Positions 12,358 through 22,317 of a stretch of DNA of 64,000 nt are shown one piece after another. The position numbers and the translations under genes are program-made. Source of the stretch: Mytilus edulis (Eukaryota > Mollusca > Bivalvia > Mytilida > Mytilidae); contig NC_092354.1 in assembly GCF_963676685.1 (NCBI RefSeq), positions 25,514,193-25,578,192 of the forward strand. The letters run 5' to 3'. The notes beneath the pieces are model-generated. The model was not told where the DNA came from. It did not search any database and worked only from the letters and a program-made list of their open reading frames with translations. The first letter of the stretch is position 1. Each line of letters starts with the position of its first letter.

Positions 12358-12575
12358 ATACGACCACGTCGTATATTGCTATCACGTTGGCGTCGTCTTC
12401 GTCGTCCGAATACTTTAAGTTTTCGCACTCTAACTTTAGTGAGAGTGAATAGAAATCTATAAAATTTTAACACAAGGTTTATGACCACAAAAGGAAGGTT
12501 TGGATTGATTTTGGGAGTTTTGATCCCAACATTTTAGGAATTAGGGGCCAAAAAGGGCCCAAATAAGCAGTTTAA
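12358..12575 (-). repeat. Inverted copy of the 4.8-5.0 kb composite repeat
   Basis: Reverse complement of about 4800-5035: 'cgtatattgctatcacgttggc', 'gttttcgcactctaactttag', 'tatgaccacaaaaggaaggtt' and 'ggaattaggggccaaaa'. It lies about 7.4 kb from its partner in opposite orientation, so the 6.2-8.4 kb gene sits between inverted copies. Confidence 0.85.
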
Positions 12576-13377
12576 TATGTGTACACTATTTAATCATTAT
12601 AAAATTATAAAAATATGTAAAATTACTACTCAAGAAACAACACAGAGAGACAAAAAAAAACCATGAACTAGATTTAAAGTGATTTTTTTTGCGATCTATT
12701 TATCTGGAAACAGAAGAATTGTTCACAGAAAAATAAAAACAAAACAGTCATGGATCTTTTATTTGCGGTGTGATATTCACAATAAAATATACATTTATGT
12801 ATTCAGCTACCAAATACAATAAAAGTAAACACTAAAACGTACACTCTCATACAGTTAGCCCTAAAAACCTTGCATTTCATTTCAAAACAAACACTCATGC
12901 CTTATAAATAACACATATAAACTACTACACACTAAAATGGCTAAAAAAGAAGACCCAAACAGCAAGCACTAAAAAAATAATATTTACATCAAACATTGTA
13001 ACAACGATACACCGACAAAAAGCAAAGATTGTAATTTTTTCAAAGAGAAAGTTTCATAAGAATTTTATATTTAAATGTAATGACATTATTGATAGTAAAG
13101 ATTCATATGTTTATCTTGGTCTGCTATGCATCTCTTCGAAAAAAGTTGGTAGACTGTATTTGATGCATTGGCGGTTATTTTGACCTACTTCTCGGATATA
13201 TGGGGGTTGGAAAATAAAAATAATACTGAAAAAATATATCCACAGTTTTGTTAGGGCATTTTTTTGGGGGGGGGGGGGGGGATCGTCTACGCCAAATTTA
13301 ATGGTGTATGGGGGAACTTTGAAAGATTTCTACTTGAACTTCACATCAAGTTAAAATTGGAATGTTTTTGGCACAAG
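12576..13377. other. Gap with a long G-run
   Basis: AT-rich, with 17 or more consecutive G near 13265-13281. The plus-strand ORF starting inside this run (13264-13500) is a low-complexity shadow of the minus-strand exon at 13378-13593. Confidence 0.4.
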
Positions 13378-14019
13378 CTAGCAACAAATGATATATATAC
13401 ACGAGTAGTGGGTAAACTCTATAAGGTACTTTGGTATATGCATGAACATGGAGGTTATGATAACAAAAAAACGAATTGGCAAAATTTGTATCAGATCTAG
13501 ATGATTGTCCATGACTAGCATATATTGAAATTCTACAACTTGAAGTGCACCTGGAGTTGGTGACAGTGCTGGGGTTGGTGCAGGTGTTCCAGCCTGTATA
13601 AATATAAAAATGAAATATAAGTTATCTTAAAATGTCTTGTAAAATCAATTAATATATCTAATAGAATCTAACAAAAAAAAATGCTGTACTCCGAGGAAAA
13701 TTCAAAGAGGAAAGACCCAAATCAAATGGCAAAATCAAAAGTTCTAAAACATCAAACGAATGGATAACAACTGTCATATTCCTGACTTTTTTCAGGCATT
13801 TTCTGTAAAAGTAGTGCCATATTCTGTGTTACATAAAGTAACGGGTTTTTGTTTGCTACTTTATTGAACTGTTTGTCATCGAGTGATGTTAGGTACATAG
13901 TATTACCTGATGGTTTCTGGAATTATGTATTTGCAAGTCTTCATTTCTGTGGTGCACTTTCTTGCAGGTATCACATGGAAATTTATCTTCTCCCTGGTCC
14001 AATGTTGAACTGTTTGGAA
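13378..14019 (-). CDS. Two spliced exons of a C2H2 zinc-finger gene (3' end)
   Basis: Minus strand. Exon 14019-13907 (acceptor ..gaaaacag, donor CAG|gtaata) encodes a C2H2 finger, FPCDTCKK...LQIHNSRNH, with the C-x2-C and H-x4-H spacing. It joins in phase 0 to exon 13593-13378 (acceptor ..tatacag), a Pro/Thr-rich segment (TPAPTPALSPTPG) that runs 216 nt to a TAG. Lengths are 113 and 216 nt and phases agree exactly. The exon's 5' phase requires one base from an upstream exon that I cannot identify, and a Ty3/gypsy fragment lies upstream. The 313-nt intron contains an abundant dispersed repeat (13675-13800). Possibly the end of a transcription-factor-like gene. Partner and function unknown. Confidence 0.5.
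13675..13800 (+). repeat. Dispersed repeat ('ccgaggaaaattca' family)
   Basis: Carries 'actccgaggaaaattcaaag', 'catcaaacgaatggataac' and 'gtcatattcctgac'. A second copy lies at 45262-45395. It sits in the intron of the C2H2 exons. Confidence 0.8.
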
Positions 14020-14769
14020 CTGTTTTCATGAGAATGTACTTATTTATTAAATAAGAAAAGTGCTGATATTCAATAATTACAGCCTTAATTTCACTCCCTG
14101 GTATTGTTAAATATCACGAGCCATATGGCGAAGGGAAATTCATTCTCAAGATTGGCATTTTTCGCAAATCAATATGGTGTGCTTTTCCGCCAGCTAGTAC
14201 ATCTTATCATCTATCAAAAAATAACCATGAATATTTAATAGCGGGGGCTTAAGATTTGACGTAACAATACATAACAAGTACAAAATAAACAAATACTAAC
14301 CGATTTTACTTCCAATGATCACTTGATATAGCACACAGGTATATAATTAAAAAATGTCGTCGTATATATTTGTAACAGGAGCAGGTCCCCGTACATTGTG
14401 ATGTTCAGTTAGACTAGTTTAGTGGCGTACCCGTCCCTGAACGTATCTCACAGATGCTCGTTTTGGCTTTGAAAACGGAGATTTTTAAGAACACCTTTTA
14501 TTTTCAAAAGTTAAACTGATATATTTTCTTTATTCTATTCCCACATTTGGCACATTCCCTATTTTCATTCTCAATTGTACGAATAATTTTAACATTTAAT
14601 GCTCGGACTGACTGAAATAGTTGTCTGTAGTCAACTGAAATGTATGTACTAAAAGTAAACGGTTCTGTACCAGCCAAATATCACTTACGATTTGACGGTA
14701 CAATCTGTTGGAATTGAGAGAAATGAAGACGTCTGAAATAAACCCTTTTAAATATTTGCTACCTTAAAG
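14020..14769. other. Gap, nothing firmly recognised
   Basis: No exon or repeat that I can support. The upstream exon of the minus-strand zinc-finger gene should lie to the right of 14019 but was not identified. Confidence 0.35.
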
Positions 14770-15500
14770 TTTCAAGCAGTGGTGTAAAACAGATTTCAGC
14801 CTAGCAAAATGGTCTTCTATATTAGATGAAAACACCACAATGTCATCTAAAAATAACATACACTCACTTAAACGCGCTTCACCCATGCATCTCTGAAACG
14901 ATTTTTAGCGTTTGTCAGAACAAATGGGAGCCTTTTAAACTCCTAGAATCCCAAATGACTTTTTGAAAACCCGATATTCTGCTTTTCGTACTCTTCAATA
15001 TTCATGTGCCAATATGCCGACCGAAGGTCAAGTCGTGTAAAATACATAGCCCCAGCTAGACAATCAATCGTCTTGTCAATGCGAGGCAAAGAATAACTAC
15101 CACGAATTGTCTTCTTATTTAAAGATCTAAACAAAATCTCAAATAACTGTCCTTCTGAACGAGAACAGCGTTACTAGCGTGAGGACTGTTTGACTCCCTT
15201 ATACAGCCCGCATCCAACATTTCACTTACATGTCCTCTTGCCTCATCACCTCATCGAACAATGCTGTTTGAATACGCCTGTTAGCTTGTCTAAGAGGTTT
15301 ATTATCTGATTACTGAATCTCGTGTTCAATCATATATGTGAGCCCAATGTCAGTGGGACCTTTTGAGAAAATAGACCTCCACTTACTAACTAAACATTTC
15401 AATCTAAGTTTAGTGTCATCCGGAACATCGACAATCTTTAAGCTAATTATTCCTAGAGATGACAACTCCTGATCAGACGAAATAATTTTCACATCATCAA
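14770..15500 (-). pseudogene. Decayed Ty3/gypsy-type LTR retrotransposon RT
   Basis: Read right to left on the minus strand: a pre-RT segment (15310-15492, '..DIGLTYMIEHEIQ'), then stops and frame changes across 15140-15310, then the RT core at 15134-14943 (RSLNKKTIRGSYSLPRID, LDLRSAYW). After a stop it continues 'FKRLPFVLTNA' and the catalytic block LFLDDIVVFS near 14853-14825. At least two stops and two frame shifts are present. No protease, integrase or LTR was recognised nearby, so this is a relic. Confidence 0.8.
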
Positions 15501-16990
15501 CATCACTTTCAGAAAATCAACATGACGGACAACCTTAATTTCATTCAAATTACACAAGTGTGTTTTAGGTTTTATTACAATAGCTTCATAACAAAAACTT
15601 GTTTCACAACAATTAATCATCTACGATATTTATGAAGTTATCCTTCTTACATTTCTAAGTTTTGCATTCAAACCTTTTATAATAATTTAAATTTTATTTA
15701 ATATAAATAAACAGCTTTGAATGGATGCAATAATTCTCGTAAAATCAATATAAACAGATTGGAATATTTTAAATTTATATTTAAAACAAAATATTCTTTA
15801 ATTTATAGATAGAAAACAGCAGGGAAATAATATTCATTAAAATGGCATGTCCCTTCAAGTTCCAAATTAGAAAAAGAAAGCTCTGACACGTGCGCTTACA
15901 CACAAGTTTGGAAACTTTGTTGTTCTTCTAACTGTACTTAATCTTAATCGGAAAAACATCAATGAATTTGGTTAGCAGTTTGGTCTTGTCCCACTTAACT
16001 TTAGAGTCCAATCCTCTTGTCTAAAATAACTTCTTGATTTAGGGATTAAACAATGTACCCTTTTTCTGGTCATTATGAGTCAGCTACAAAACTGTGGCCC
16101 TCATGTAACTGTTTGATACTGATCCTCTGAAAATTCCTTTGCATGATTTGCACTTCATCAGCAATCTCCTGTACAGTGGTTGATTTTTGTGTTATGTAAA
16201 TGAAATATATTGAGTCTGTAGAAATGTAAGTGTTGTTTTATTTTGCATAACCTTTCACATGTACAAACATGTATCATTTCTATGATTTATAAAAAAAAAA
16301 AAAAGTATTCATCGTCTCTTGGTATCTTTGATTACTTTACATGTACATCATACACTACCGATAAATATATGCATTTCTGGACAAGTTTCCGTTTATTAAA
16401 GTGAGAACTTACATTGTTTAGCTGCAATAAAAAAACACACACACACTATAACGAATTAATAAAATTGGTAAACGACAATAGAGCAGACAACAGCCGAAGT
16501 CAACCAATGGGTCTTTAATGTAGCGAGAAACTCCCGCACCCGGGGGCGTCTTTCATCTTGCCCCGTTAAAAAAAAATGTGCATTAGTTCAGTGTTAAACT
16601 CCGAATTGTACACAAGAAACTAAAATTAAAAATCATTCAAGACTATCAAAGGCAAGAGGCTCCTGACTTGGGACAGGCGCAAAATTGCTTAAAAACATAC
16701 TTAAATGAATATTCAGTGATGCATTAAAACACACTTACCAATTACATTTCAACACGAGCTAGAAGTGTTTAGAAACGTACTATGCGGTGCAAGATTGGTA
16801 TTATAAGGTAGTCTCTACCAAAAGGCAGATAAACAACCTTTCTCTGGAAATCATGATGGTCAAATAAAATCATTTAACCTCTCCCTATAACTTTAAGCAA
16901 TAAGATGTACATTATCTCAAGTCATATGGATTTTTGTGGTATGTGTGTACACTAAGCTTTTTCCAATTCATGCAACCGGTTTGCTACTTG
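15501..16990. other. Gap, no gene recognised
   Basis: AT-rich sequence with a poly-A run near 16292 and a short CA stretch near 16435. No ORF, splice-consistent exon or known repeat. Confidence 0.4.
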
Positions 16991-18906
16991 TGAAATATGA
17001 TTTTATTTTAAAAGATCTATTTGATATGGGGTTGAAAGGCAATATGCCTAATTTTATTTCTAATTTTCTCTCTAACAGACAATTTAATGTTAGAGTTAAT
17101 TCGACCATGTCTGATCTGTATGATCAAGAGATGGGTGTCCCTCAGGGCAGTATTTTATTTGTTACATTATTTAGTCTTAAAATCAACAGCCTTGTTGAAG
17201 TTTTAAAAAGTAATATTGAAGGTTCATTGTACGTTGATGATTTTTTAATATGTTACAGAGGCAAAAATATGAATAACATTGAAAGACAATTACAATTATG
17301 TCTTGGAAGAATTGAAAAATGGGCCTCGGAAAATGGTTTTAAATTTTCCACTTCAAAAACGGTCGGGATGCATTTTTGTAACAAAAGAAAATTGCATCTT
17401 GATCCAGAACTAACTTTGTACGGCAACCCAATTAAAATGGTTGATGAAACCAAATTTCTTGGTTTACTTTTCGATAAAAAGTTAACCTTTCTACCCCATA
17501 TCAAAATGTTAAAAGCGAGATGTTTAAAAGCTTTAGATATTTTAAAAGTTGTCGGCAGCACTGACTGGGGTGCTGATCGCAACATTTTACTCAATTTATA
17601 TAGATCTCTTGTTAGATCTAAACTAGATTATGGTTCTATAGTGTATGGCTCTGCAAGGAAGTCCTACATACAGATTCTCGATGCTGTGTATCACCAAGGT
17701 TTGCGTCTCTGTCTTGGCGCATTTAAAACCTCACCAGTTGAGAGTCTGTATGTAGAGGCTGATGAGCACTCACTCACTGACAGACGTTTGAAGCTTGGAC
17801 TTCAATATGCTGTCAAACTAAAAGCCCATTCAGATAATCCTGCCTACAGCTGTGTTTTTAATCCGATTTATGAAGATATTTTTGCAAAACATGAAAATAA
17901 AATTCCTCCGTTAGGTTTACGTTTAAAACCACATTTAGCTTCTTTTGATTTAAAATCTGTTGCTCAAGTTCAAACTTGCAAATGTCCTCCATGGGAACTT
18001 CCCAAACCAAAAATGATATTTGATCTCCGTGAACACAATAAAAATAAAACAAATCCTCTTTTAATTCAGCAACACTATGCTGAAATTAAAGCCGATTATC
18101 TAGATTTTTCAACTGTCTATACTGATGGATCAAAAGATGGTGATAGAATTGCATCTGCGGCTGTCTTCAGGGACAGAGCTGCAACCCTCCGTTTGCCATC
18201 TGATGCATCCATCTTTACTGCTGAAGCAGAAGCAATAATTTTGGCTTTGAAATTTATTGCTTCTTCAGATAAATCCAAATTTATTATATGTTCGGATTCA
18301 CTTTCATGTTTACAAGCTATACGAAATACTAAAATTAAAAACCCAACAATCCTGAAAATTTTATATGTAATGAGGAATTTAAAAATTCTTCTGAAAGAAA
18401 TAATATTTCTATGGGTTCCGAGTCATGTTGGAATCCTTGGAAACACAGCTGTAGACCTTGAGGCAAAGAATGCCCTGGGTGACCCTCTATCGAACTGTGA
18501 TATACCATATACTGATTTTAAATCTAATATTAGGGAATATGTTTTTAATATATTGAAAAATAAATGGAGTAAAAAAGATGATAATAAATTGCATGAAATT
18601 AAACCTAATTTAGGCAAACATTTTAATAATATTATGTGCAGAAAAGATCAGTGTGTTATTACTAGATGCCGTATTGGTCATACTAGAATAACACACGAGT
18701 ATCTTTTAAAAAATGAAGATGAACCACAATGTGTTCCTTGCAACTGCAAGTATACTATTAAACATGTTTTAATTAATTGTATTGACTTTGCTGATATTCG
18801 TAAGAAGCATTTCAATGTCAATAATATGTATGATTTATTTAATAATGTTCCATTTACAAATATTGTTGCTTTTTTAAAAGAAATTGGAATTTATTATAGA
18901 ATATAA
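16936..18906 (+). CDS. LINE RT (C-terminal half) + RNase H + zinc knuckle
   Basis: An open frame of 656 codons. The first ~23 codons are flanking DNA, since the element starts at 17005. RT blocks: FISNFLSNRQF, EMGVPQGSI, catalytic SLYVDDFLIC, FLGLLFDKKLTF. Around residue 395 an RNase H domain follows, with the acidic residues visible in YTDGSKDG, AEAEAI, CSDSL and the DLEAKNA block, and VPSHVGI between them. It ends with a Cys-rich segment (CVPCNCKYTIKHVLINC). The frame is uninterrupted, implying a young copy. It lacks endonuclease, ORF1 and its own start, so it is not autonomous. Confidence 0.88.
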   Translation: MVCVYTKLFPIHATGLLLVKYDFILKDLFDMGLKGNMPNFISNFLSNRQFNVRVNSTMSDLYDQEMGVPQGSILFVTLFSLKINSLVEVLKSNIEGSLYVDDFLICYRGKNMNNIERQLQLCLGRIEKWASENGFKFSTSKTVGMHFCNKRKLHLDPELTLYGNPIKMVDETKFLGLLFDKKLTFLPHIKMLKARCLKALDILKVVGSTDWGADRNILLNLYRSLVRSKLDYGSIVYGSARKSYIQILDAVYHQGLRLCLGAFKTSPVESLYVEADEHSLTDRRLKLGLQYAVKLKAHSDNPAYSCVFNPIYEDIFAKHENKIPPLGLRLKPHLASFDLKSVAQVQTCKCPPWELPKPKMIFDLREHNKNKTNPLLIQQHYAEIKADYLDFSTVYTDGSKDGDRIASAAVFRDRAATLRLPSDASIFTAEAEAIILALKFIASSDKSKFIICSDSLSCLQAIRNTKIKNPTILKILYVMRNLKILLKEIIFLWVPSHVGILGNTAVDLEAKNALGDPLSNCDIPYTDFKSNIREYVFNILKNKWSKKDDNKLHEIKPNLGKHFNNIMCRKDQCVITRCRIGHTRITHEYLLKNEDEPQCVPCNCKYTIKHVLINCIDFADIRKKHFNVNNMYDLFNNVPFTNIVAFLKEIGIYYRI

Positions 18907-19135
18907 AATTGTTATTATATTTAAATCGATTTTAATTTTTATCACGTTATTTTACTGTTGATTTTTATTTGTATATACTCAATTTGCTTTAGTCAAGAAT
19001 TTTAGTATATTGAAGGACCTTTTGTCTTATTTTAAAAATATGCTTTAAATTGTAAAAATAGTCGAATTAGCTCTCGCCGCGATATAGCCTTTTTGTGCTA
19101 ATGCGGCGTAAAGCAACCAACAATCAATCAATCAA
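17005..19135 (+). mobile_element. 5'-truncated I/Nimb-like LINE with 14-bp target duplication
   Basis: The copy is bracketed by a perfect direct repeat TGAAATATGATTTT (16991-17004 and 19136-19149). It begins inside the RT domain and ends after a 3' UTR with AAGCAACCAACAATCAATC-type tail repeats. Truncation inside the RT plus a clean duplication indicates target-primed reverse transcription that aborted early. Its terminal ~30 bp are almost the same as the tail of the SINE-like family in this window. Superfamily assigned from RT followed by RNase H. Confidence 0.85.
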
Positions 19136-19392
19136 TGAAATATGATTTTGAGCGTTATTTATCTTTTCATTAATTTCTGAAGTGATCTTATCCCTTTACA
19201 GGCCTCTGGTTAACCAGATATTTATTGAGATGGCGACCCTATTGCAATAGTCATTATATTGACCATTCCTGCCCAATTACCAGCACGGCATGTTTGTAGT
19301 GGTATGTTATAGCATCTCCCTTATTTTCAGCCACGTCATAGATGTTTAATGATTGACCTTGAAGTAAACAGGTAAAGAGATATTCAAGATTC

Positions 19393-19640
19393 TCATTGTT
19401 TATTTCTGGATGTCCTATTTAACTTCTCCAAGATGTGTGCAAATAGTTTCCTATTTTGACACAACACTAATACTGGCTGAAGACGTATTCTATCAGCAAG
19501 ATCTTCGTTTCCTGTGAAAAGTTGAGAAAAAGGGTTGTATAGACAATTTCCATTACCAGTAGTTTTGAGAGCCAAATTGTTGGCATTTACAGGTCCTAGA
19601 ACTGTTGGTAGAAGTGCTTGCGATAACCTGTCAGTAGTAG
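19393..19640 (-). pseudogene. OTU-like cysteine-protease domain fragment
   Basis: The minus-strand frame is open from about 19640 to a TGA at 19393. It contains ALKTTGNGNCLYNPFSQLF and GNEDLADRIRL. OTU-type domains carry a G-D-G-N-C-L-(F/Y)-x-(S/A) block; here the first Asp is Asn but the Cys is kept, and the following GNE..LR block also fits. After this the frame ends quickly, without the distal His region. It may be one exon of a larger gene or a relic. No neighbouring exon was found. Confidence 0.5.
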
Positions 19641-19883
19641 AGAGTGTTCAGTTTTAGGCGCCGAAAAAAGGTAGGCACGCTGGCACGGATAAATATGGTC
19701 ATGCCCCTCCCTCCCTGTCAATCAACAGAAGTCATGACCTTTCGTTTCGATTACACCTAAACTTATTTGGTCATAACGATCTGTGAAAAATCTATACATT
19801 CACACGTTGTATCCAAATAAGTTCATCGGGTGAGGCTGAAAAGATAGTGTTACCTCCTCGAACAACATTTGCCTGGTCATATA

Positions 19884-19956
19884 ATCAAATTTGGATTCAG
19901 ATCGACTACGTCATCGTGTAAAAGAATAGATTGATCAAATTTGGATTCAGATCGAC
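19884..19956. repeat. 23-bp direct repeat upstream of the PC4 gene
   Basis: ATCAAATTTGGATTCAGATC plus GAC occurs at 19884-19906 and again at 19934-19956, exactly 50 bp apart and each followed by a cgtcatcgt/cgtcgtcg-type stretch. It is placed 150-220 bp before the start codon, so it could be a duplicated promoter element. Confidence 0.6.
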
Positions 19957-20052
19957 AATGACTTCGTCGTCGTCGTGTGGAAGTATAGGTTTTCACAGAT
20001 CGAAGTGAGCAAATAAGGACATGGAGGGAATTTGGTCACTATGAAATGAGAA

Positions 20053-20059
20053 TATAAAT
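20053..20059 (+). promoter_or_regulatory. TATA box of the PC4-domain gene
   Basis: TATAAAT lies 51 bp before ATG 20104. Initiation about 30 bp downstream would give a ~20-nt leader and excludes the upstream ATG at 20059 as the start. Confidence 0.5.
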
Positions 20060-20103
20060 TGATAGTTTTTCTTCACCACTTCATCATTCGTCGATTGACC
20101 GAG

Positions 20104-20613
20104 ATGGAGAACGCACGTTGTAACATAGAGTTAAATAATAACAGATTTGTACAGGCCAAAGAATGGAAAGACCAAATCAGAATTGATGTGCGAGAATGGG
20201 AGCTGAAAGACGGAAAGTTAATCCCAACGAGAAAGGGAATTTCTCTCTCTTTAAACAGATGGAAACTGTTGACAAACAGTTTTGATAAATTGGACCAAGC
20301 CCTAGCGGAACAGAAAGACCACTCATCACACCTTGGGGGAAACGTGTACTCATCCGTACAAGCCAGAGCTAATTGTGTAAACATAAGACAATATTGGTTA
20401 CCTCCAAATGAAACAGAGGTAGTGCCTACCAGAAAAGGGATCACGCTTAGACCTGGAGAATACGCTAAACTGCAAGACGTTGCTAGTGTGATTTGTGACT
20501 TTGTGCCAGAGTTGAACTCTATTGTTCCTTGTCCGTATAGCTCAGACCATCAAAATCAACTTGGATTTCTACGATGTTCCGAGTGTAATCCAGACAACTT
20601 TTTGGTTTGGTGA
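20104..20613 (+). CDS. Protein with two PC4/p15 coactivator-like domains
   Basis: A 169-aa intronless frame (start chosen at MENARC by the TATA box; the frame is open further upstream). First PC4-like unit at about residues 12-63: RFVQAKEWKDQIRIDVREW, LIPTRKGISLSLNRWKLL. Second at about 83-135: VNIRQYWLPP, VVPTRKGITLRPGEYAKL. In the PC4/p15 family this fold binds single-stranded DNA and dimerises, and two copies in one chain could form an intramolecular pair. The C-terminus has a short Cys cluster (CPYSSDH, LRCSECNPDNF). The frame is clean with sensible composition. It is host-like, but intronless PC4 genes also travel with mobile elements. The four-finger C2H2 exon lies 0.7 kb downstream on the same strand. 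Confidence 0.7.
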   Translation: MENARCNIELNNNRFVQAKEWKDQIRIDVREWELKDGKLIPTRKGISLSLNRWKLLTNSFDKLDQALAEQKDHSSHLGGNVYSSVQARANCVNIRQYWLPPNETEVVPTRKGITLRPGEYAKLQDVASVICDFVPELNSIVPCPYSSDHQNQLGFLRCSECNPDNFLVW

Positions 20614-21301
20614 GATTGACAATAGATATAAATTTTAGGTTAAATCCAATCATCAAATTCAACTACGATGTGTAATATCGACCATGTTATGGAATGGAAC
20701 GGTAACATTGATAATGTACAAGAACTTTATGTGAAATATTGACTTGTTAATATGAAGTTGTAATTATTTCATGTGTAATAGTGCAAAACTATGTAATTAA
20801 ATTTGTAAATTTTGAATTCTGTCTTGCCTTTTCTATTACTAGTATTGTTCAGTGTAGCACAGGGAAATCAGTAACATGAAAATTCAAGAAGTATTTTTCC
20901 GTTCGCTTTGTTTAAAAATACGGTATGCTTTGCTCATTTGAATAGCGTGGAAAAGTACTTTTTGAAATTTCATTCGTTTTATCGGACACCTTCTTATTTC
21001 TCGTTGCTTGATATAAACGAGATAACAAAAAGAATACAATTTAATATATGTTTGTGATGGAAATACTAACCATTTCAAAACAATGTTCATATTAGACGAA
21101 GTAATGTAAACATTTGATCACCAACATGTGGTAACTATAAACACACTACCGGTAATGAAGGTATCGAGTAATGACTCATACTGAACAAATATAGCAAACA
21201 GTAACATGAACATCTGACACGTTCAACCAATGAAATCTTATTTATCCTTTACACAATCATATAGGAAAGTTCCACACTGTAAGGAACTGGTACTTAGAAA
21301 A
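20614..21301. other. Spacer between PC4 gene and zinc-finger exon
   Basis: AT-rich with no clear ORF. A possible acceptor (..aatcatatag|GAAAG at about 21263) lies just before the zinc-finger start. Confidence 0.35.
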
Positions 21302-21628
21302 ATGGTTTTTCAATGTGATATATGTTTAAAAACCTTTGGTCGACAATCTGAACTAAACAGACACAAGAAATCTATTCACAGTAATGGTGAACGATTTACT
21401 TGTAGTAAATGTGACAATACGTTCAACAGAAAAGACGTATATTCCGATCATTGTCGCAAGTGTAAAATCCTTTGTAGGTATTGCGATCTAGAATTTGATC
21501 GTCAAAGAGAGTTAAACCAGCATGTAAATTTGCATCACACTGATAACAAATTTATGTGTATCAAATGTGGGAAGAAATATACCAGGAAATGCGGATTATA
21601 CACACACCGTCAGCAATGTAACCAAACA
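21302..21628 (+). CDS. Four-finger C2H2/C2HC exon
   Basis: From ATG 21302: CDICLKTFGRQSELNRHKKSIH, then CSKC..DHCRKC (C2HC type), CRYC..LNQHVNLHH, and CIKCGKKYTRKCGLYTHRQQC. The exon ends at a strong donor, ACA|gtaagt at 21628/21629, in phase 0. The frame then reaches a stop 7 codons later, so the normal message should splice onward. The next 17 kb downstream is the tandem array in the opposite orientation, and no acceptor exon was identified. Likely a nucleic-acid-binding protein. Full length unknown. Confidence 0.65.
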
Positions 21629-22317
21629 GTAAGTCAATTTCTCTTATGATAGAAACAAAAAAGATACGGATAGATGTTACGAACACAACACTAAACAATA
21701 AGTTGGGTTTCAGAGTTGTTCTACCTTCTTTACCAATGGTATGTTCATATATTTCCACGTGAATTTCACAGAAAAGTATGCACCAAGTAAATTACTACAA
21801 CACGCAGAAAGATTTACAAATTTTAATAGCGAATTAAATAACAGATAAAGATAAATATTTTAAAGATAAAAATCATTTTTAAATCGCCGCATTCATAGAA
21901 TTTTTAGAGAAAGAAAATGAATCAAATTGAATTGTCGGCCAGAGATCAAGATTTTCATATTCTCAACCTGAAGTTATTACAAACGCCATAGTATGTATGG
22001 TAGTATTGGATTATTTACCTTTCATATTGTTGAAGGGACTTTCAAAATAGAAAATTCATATATTGACAAAAATGTACTTTACATTTAACTTCTTCGTATA
22101 CATGTAATTAGCATTTGTATTATTTTGGAAAGTAAAAACAAATTTCATCAGGAAAGCTCAAAGCCAAGGCTTATAATACCTACGGACACACTTTAATTCA
22201 TAGTATCATTAAACAATGCATTTGAAGAGTAATTCCATGAGAAACTCAAGCCCTTTGAACATGAACTAAACTACCGGTTAACCGGTTAATCGGTCGAAAG
22301 GTTGTCCCAGTAACCGC

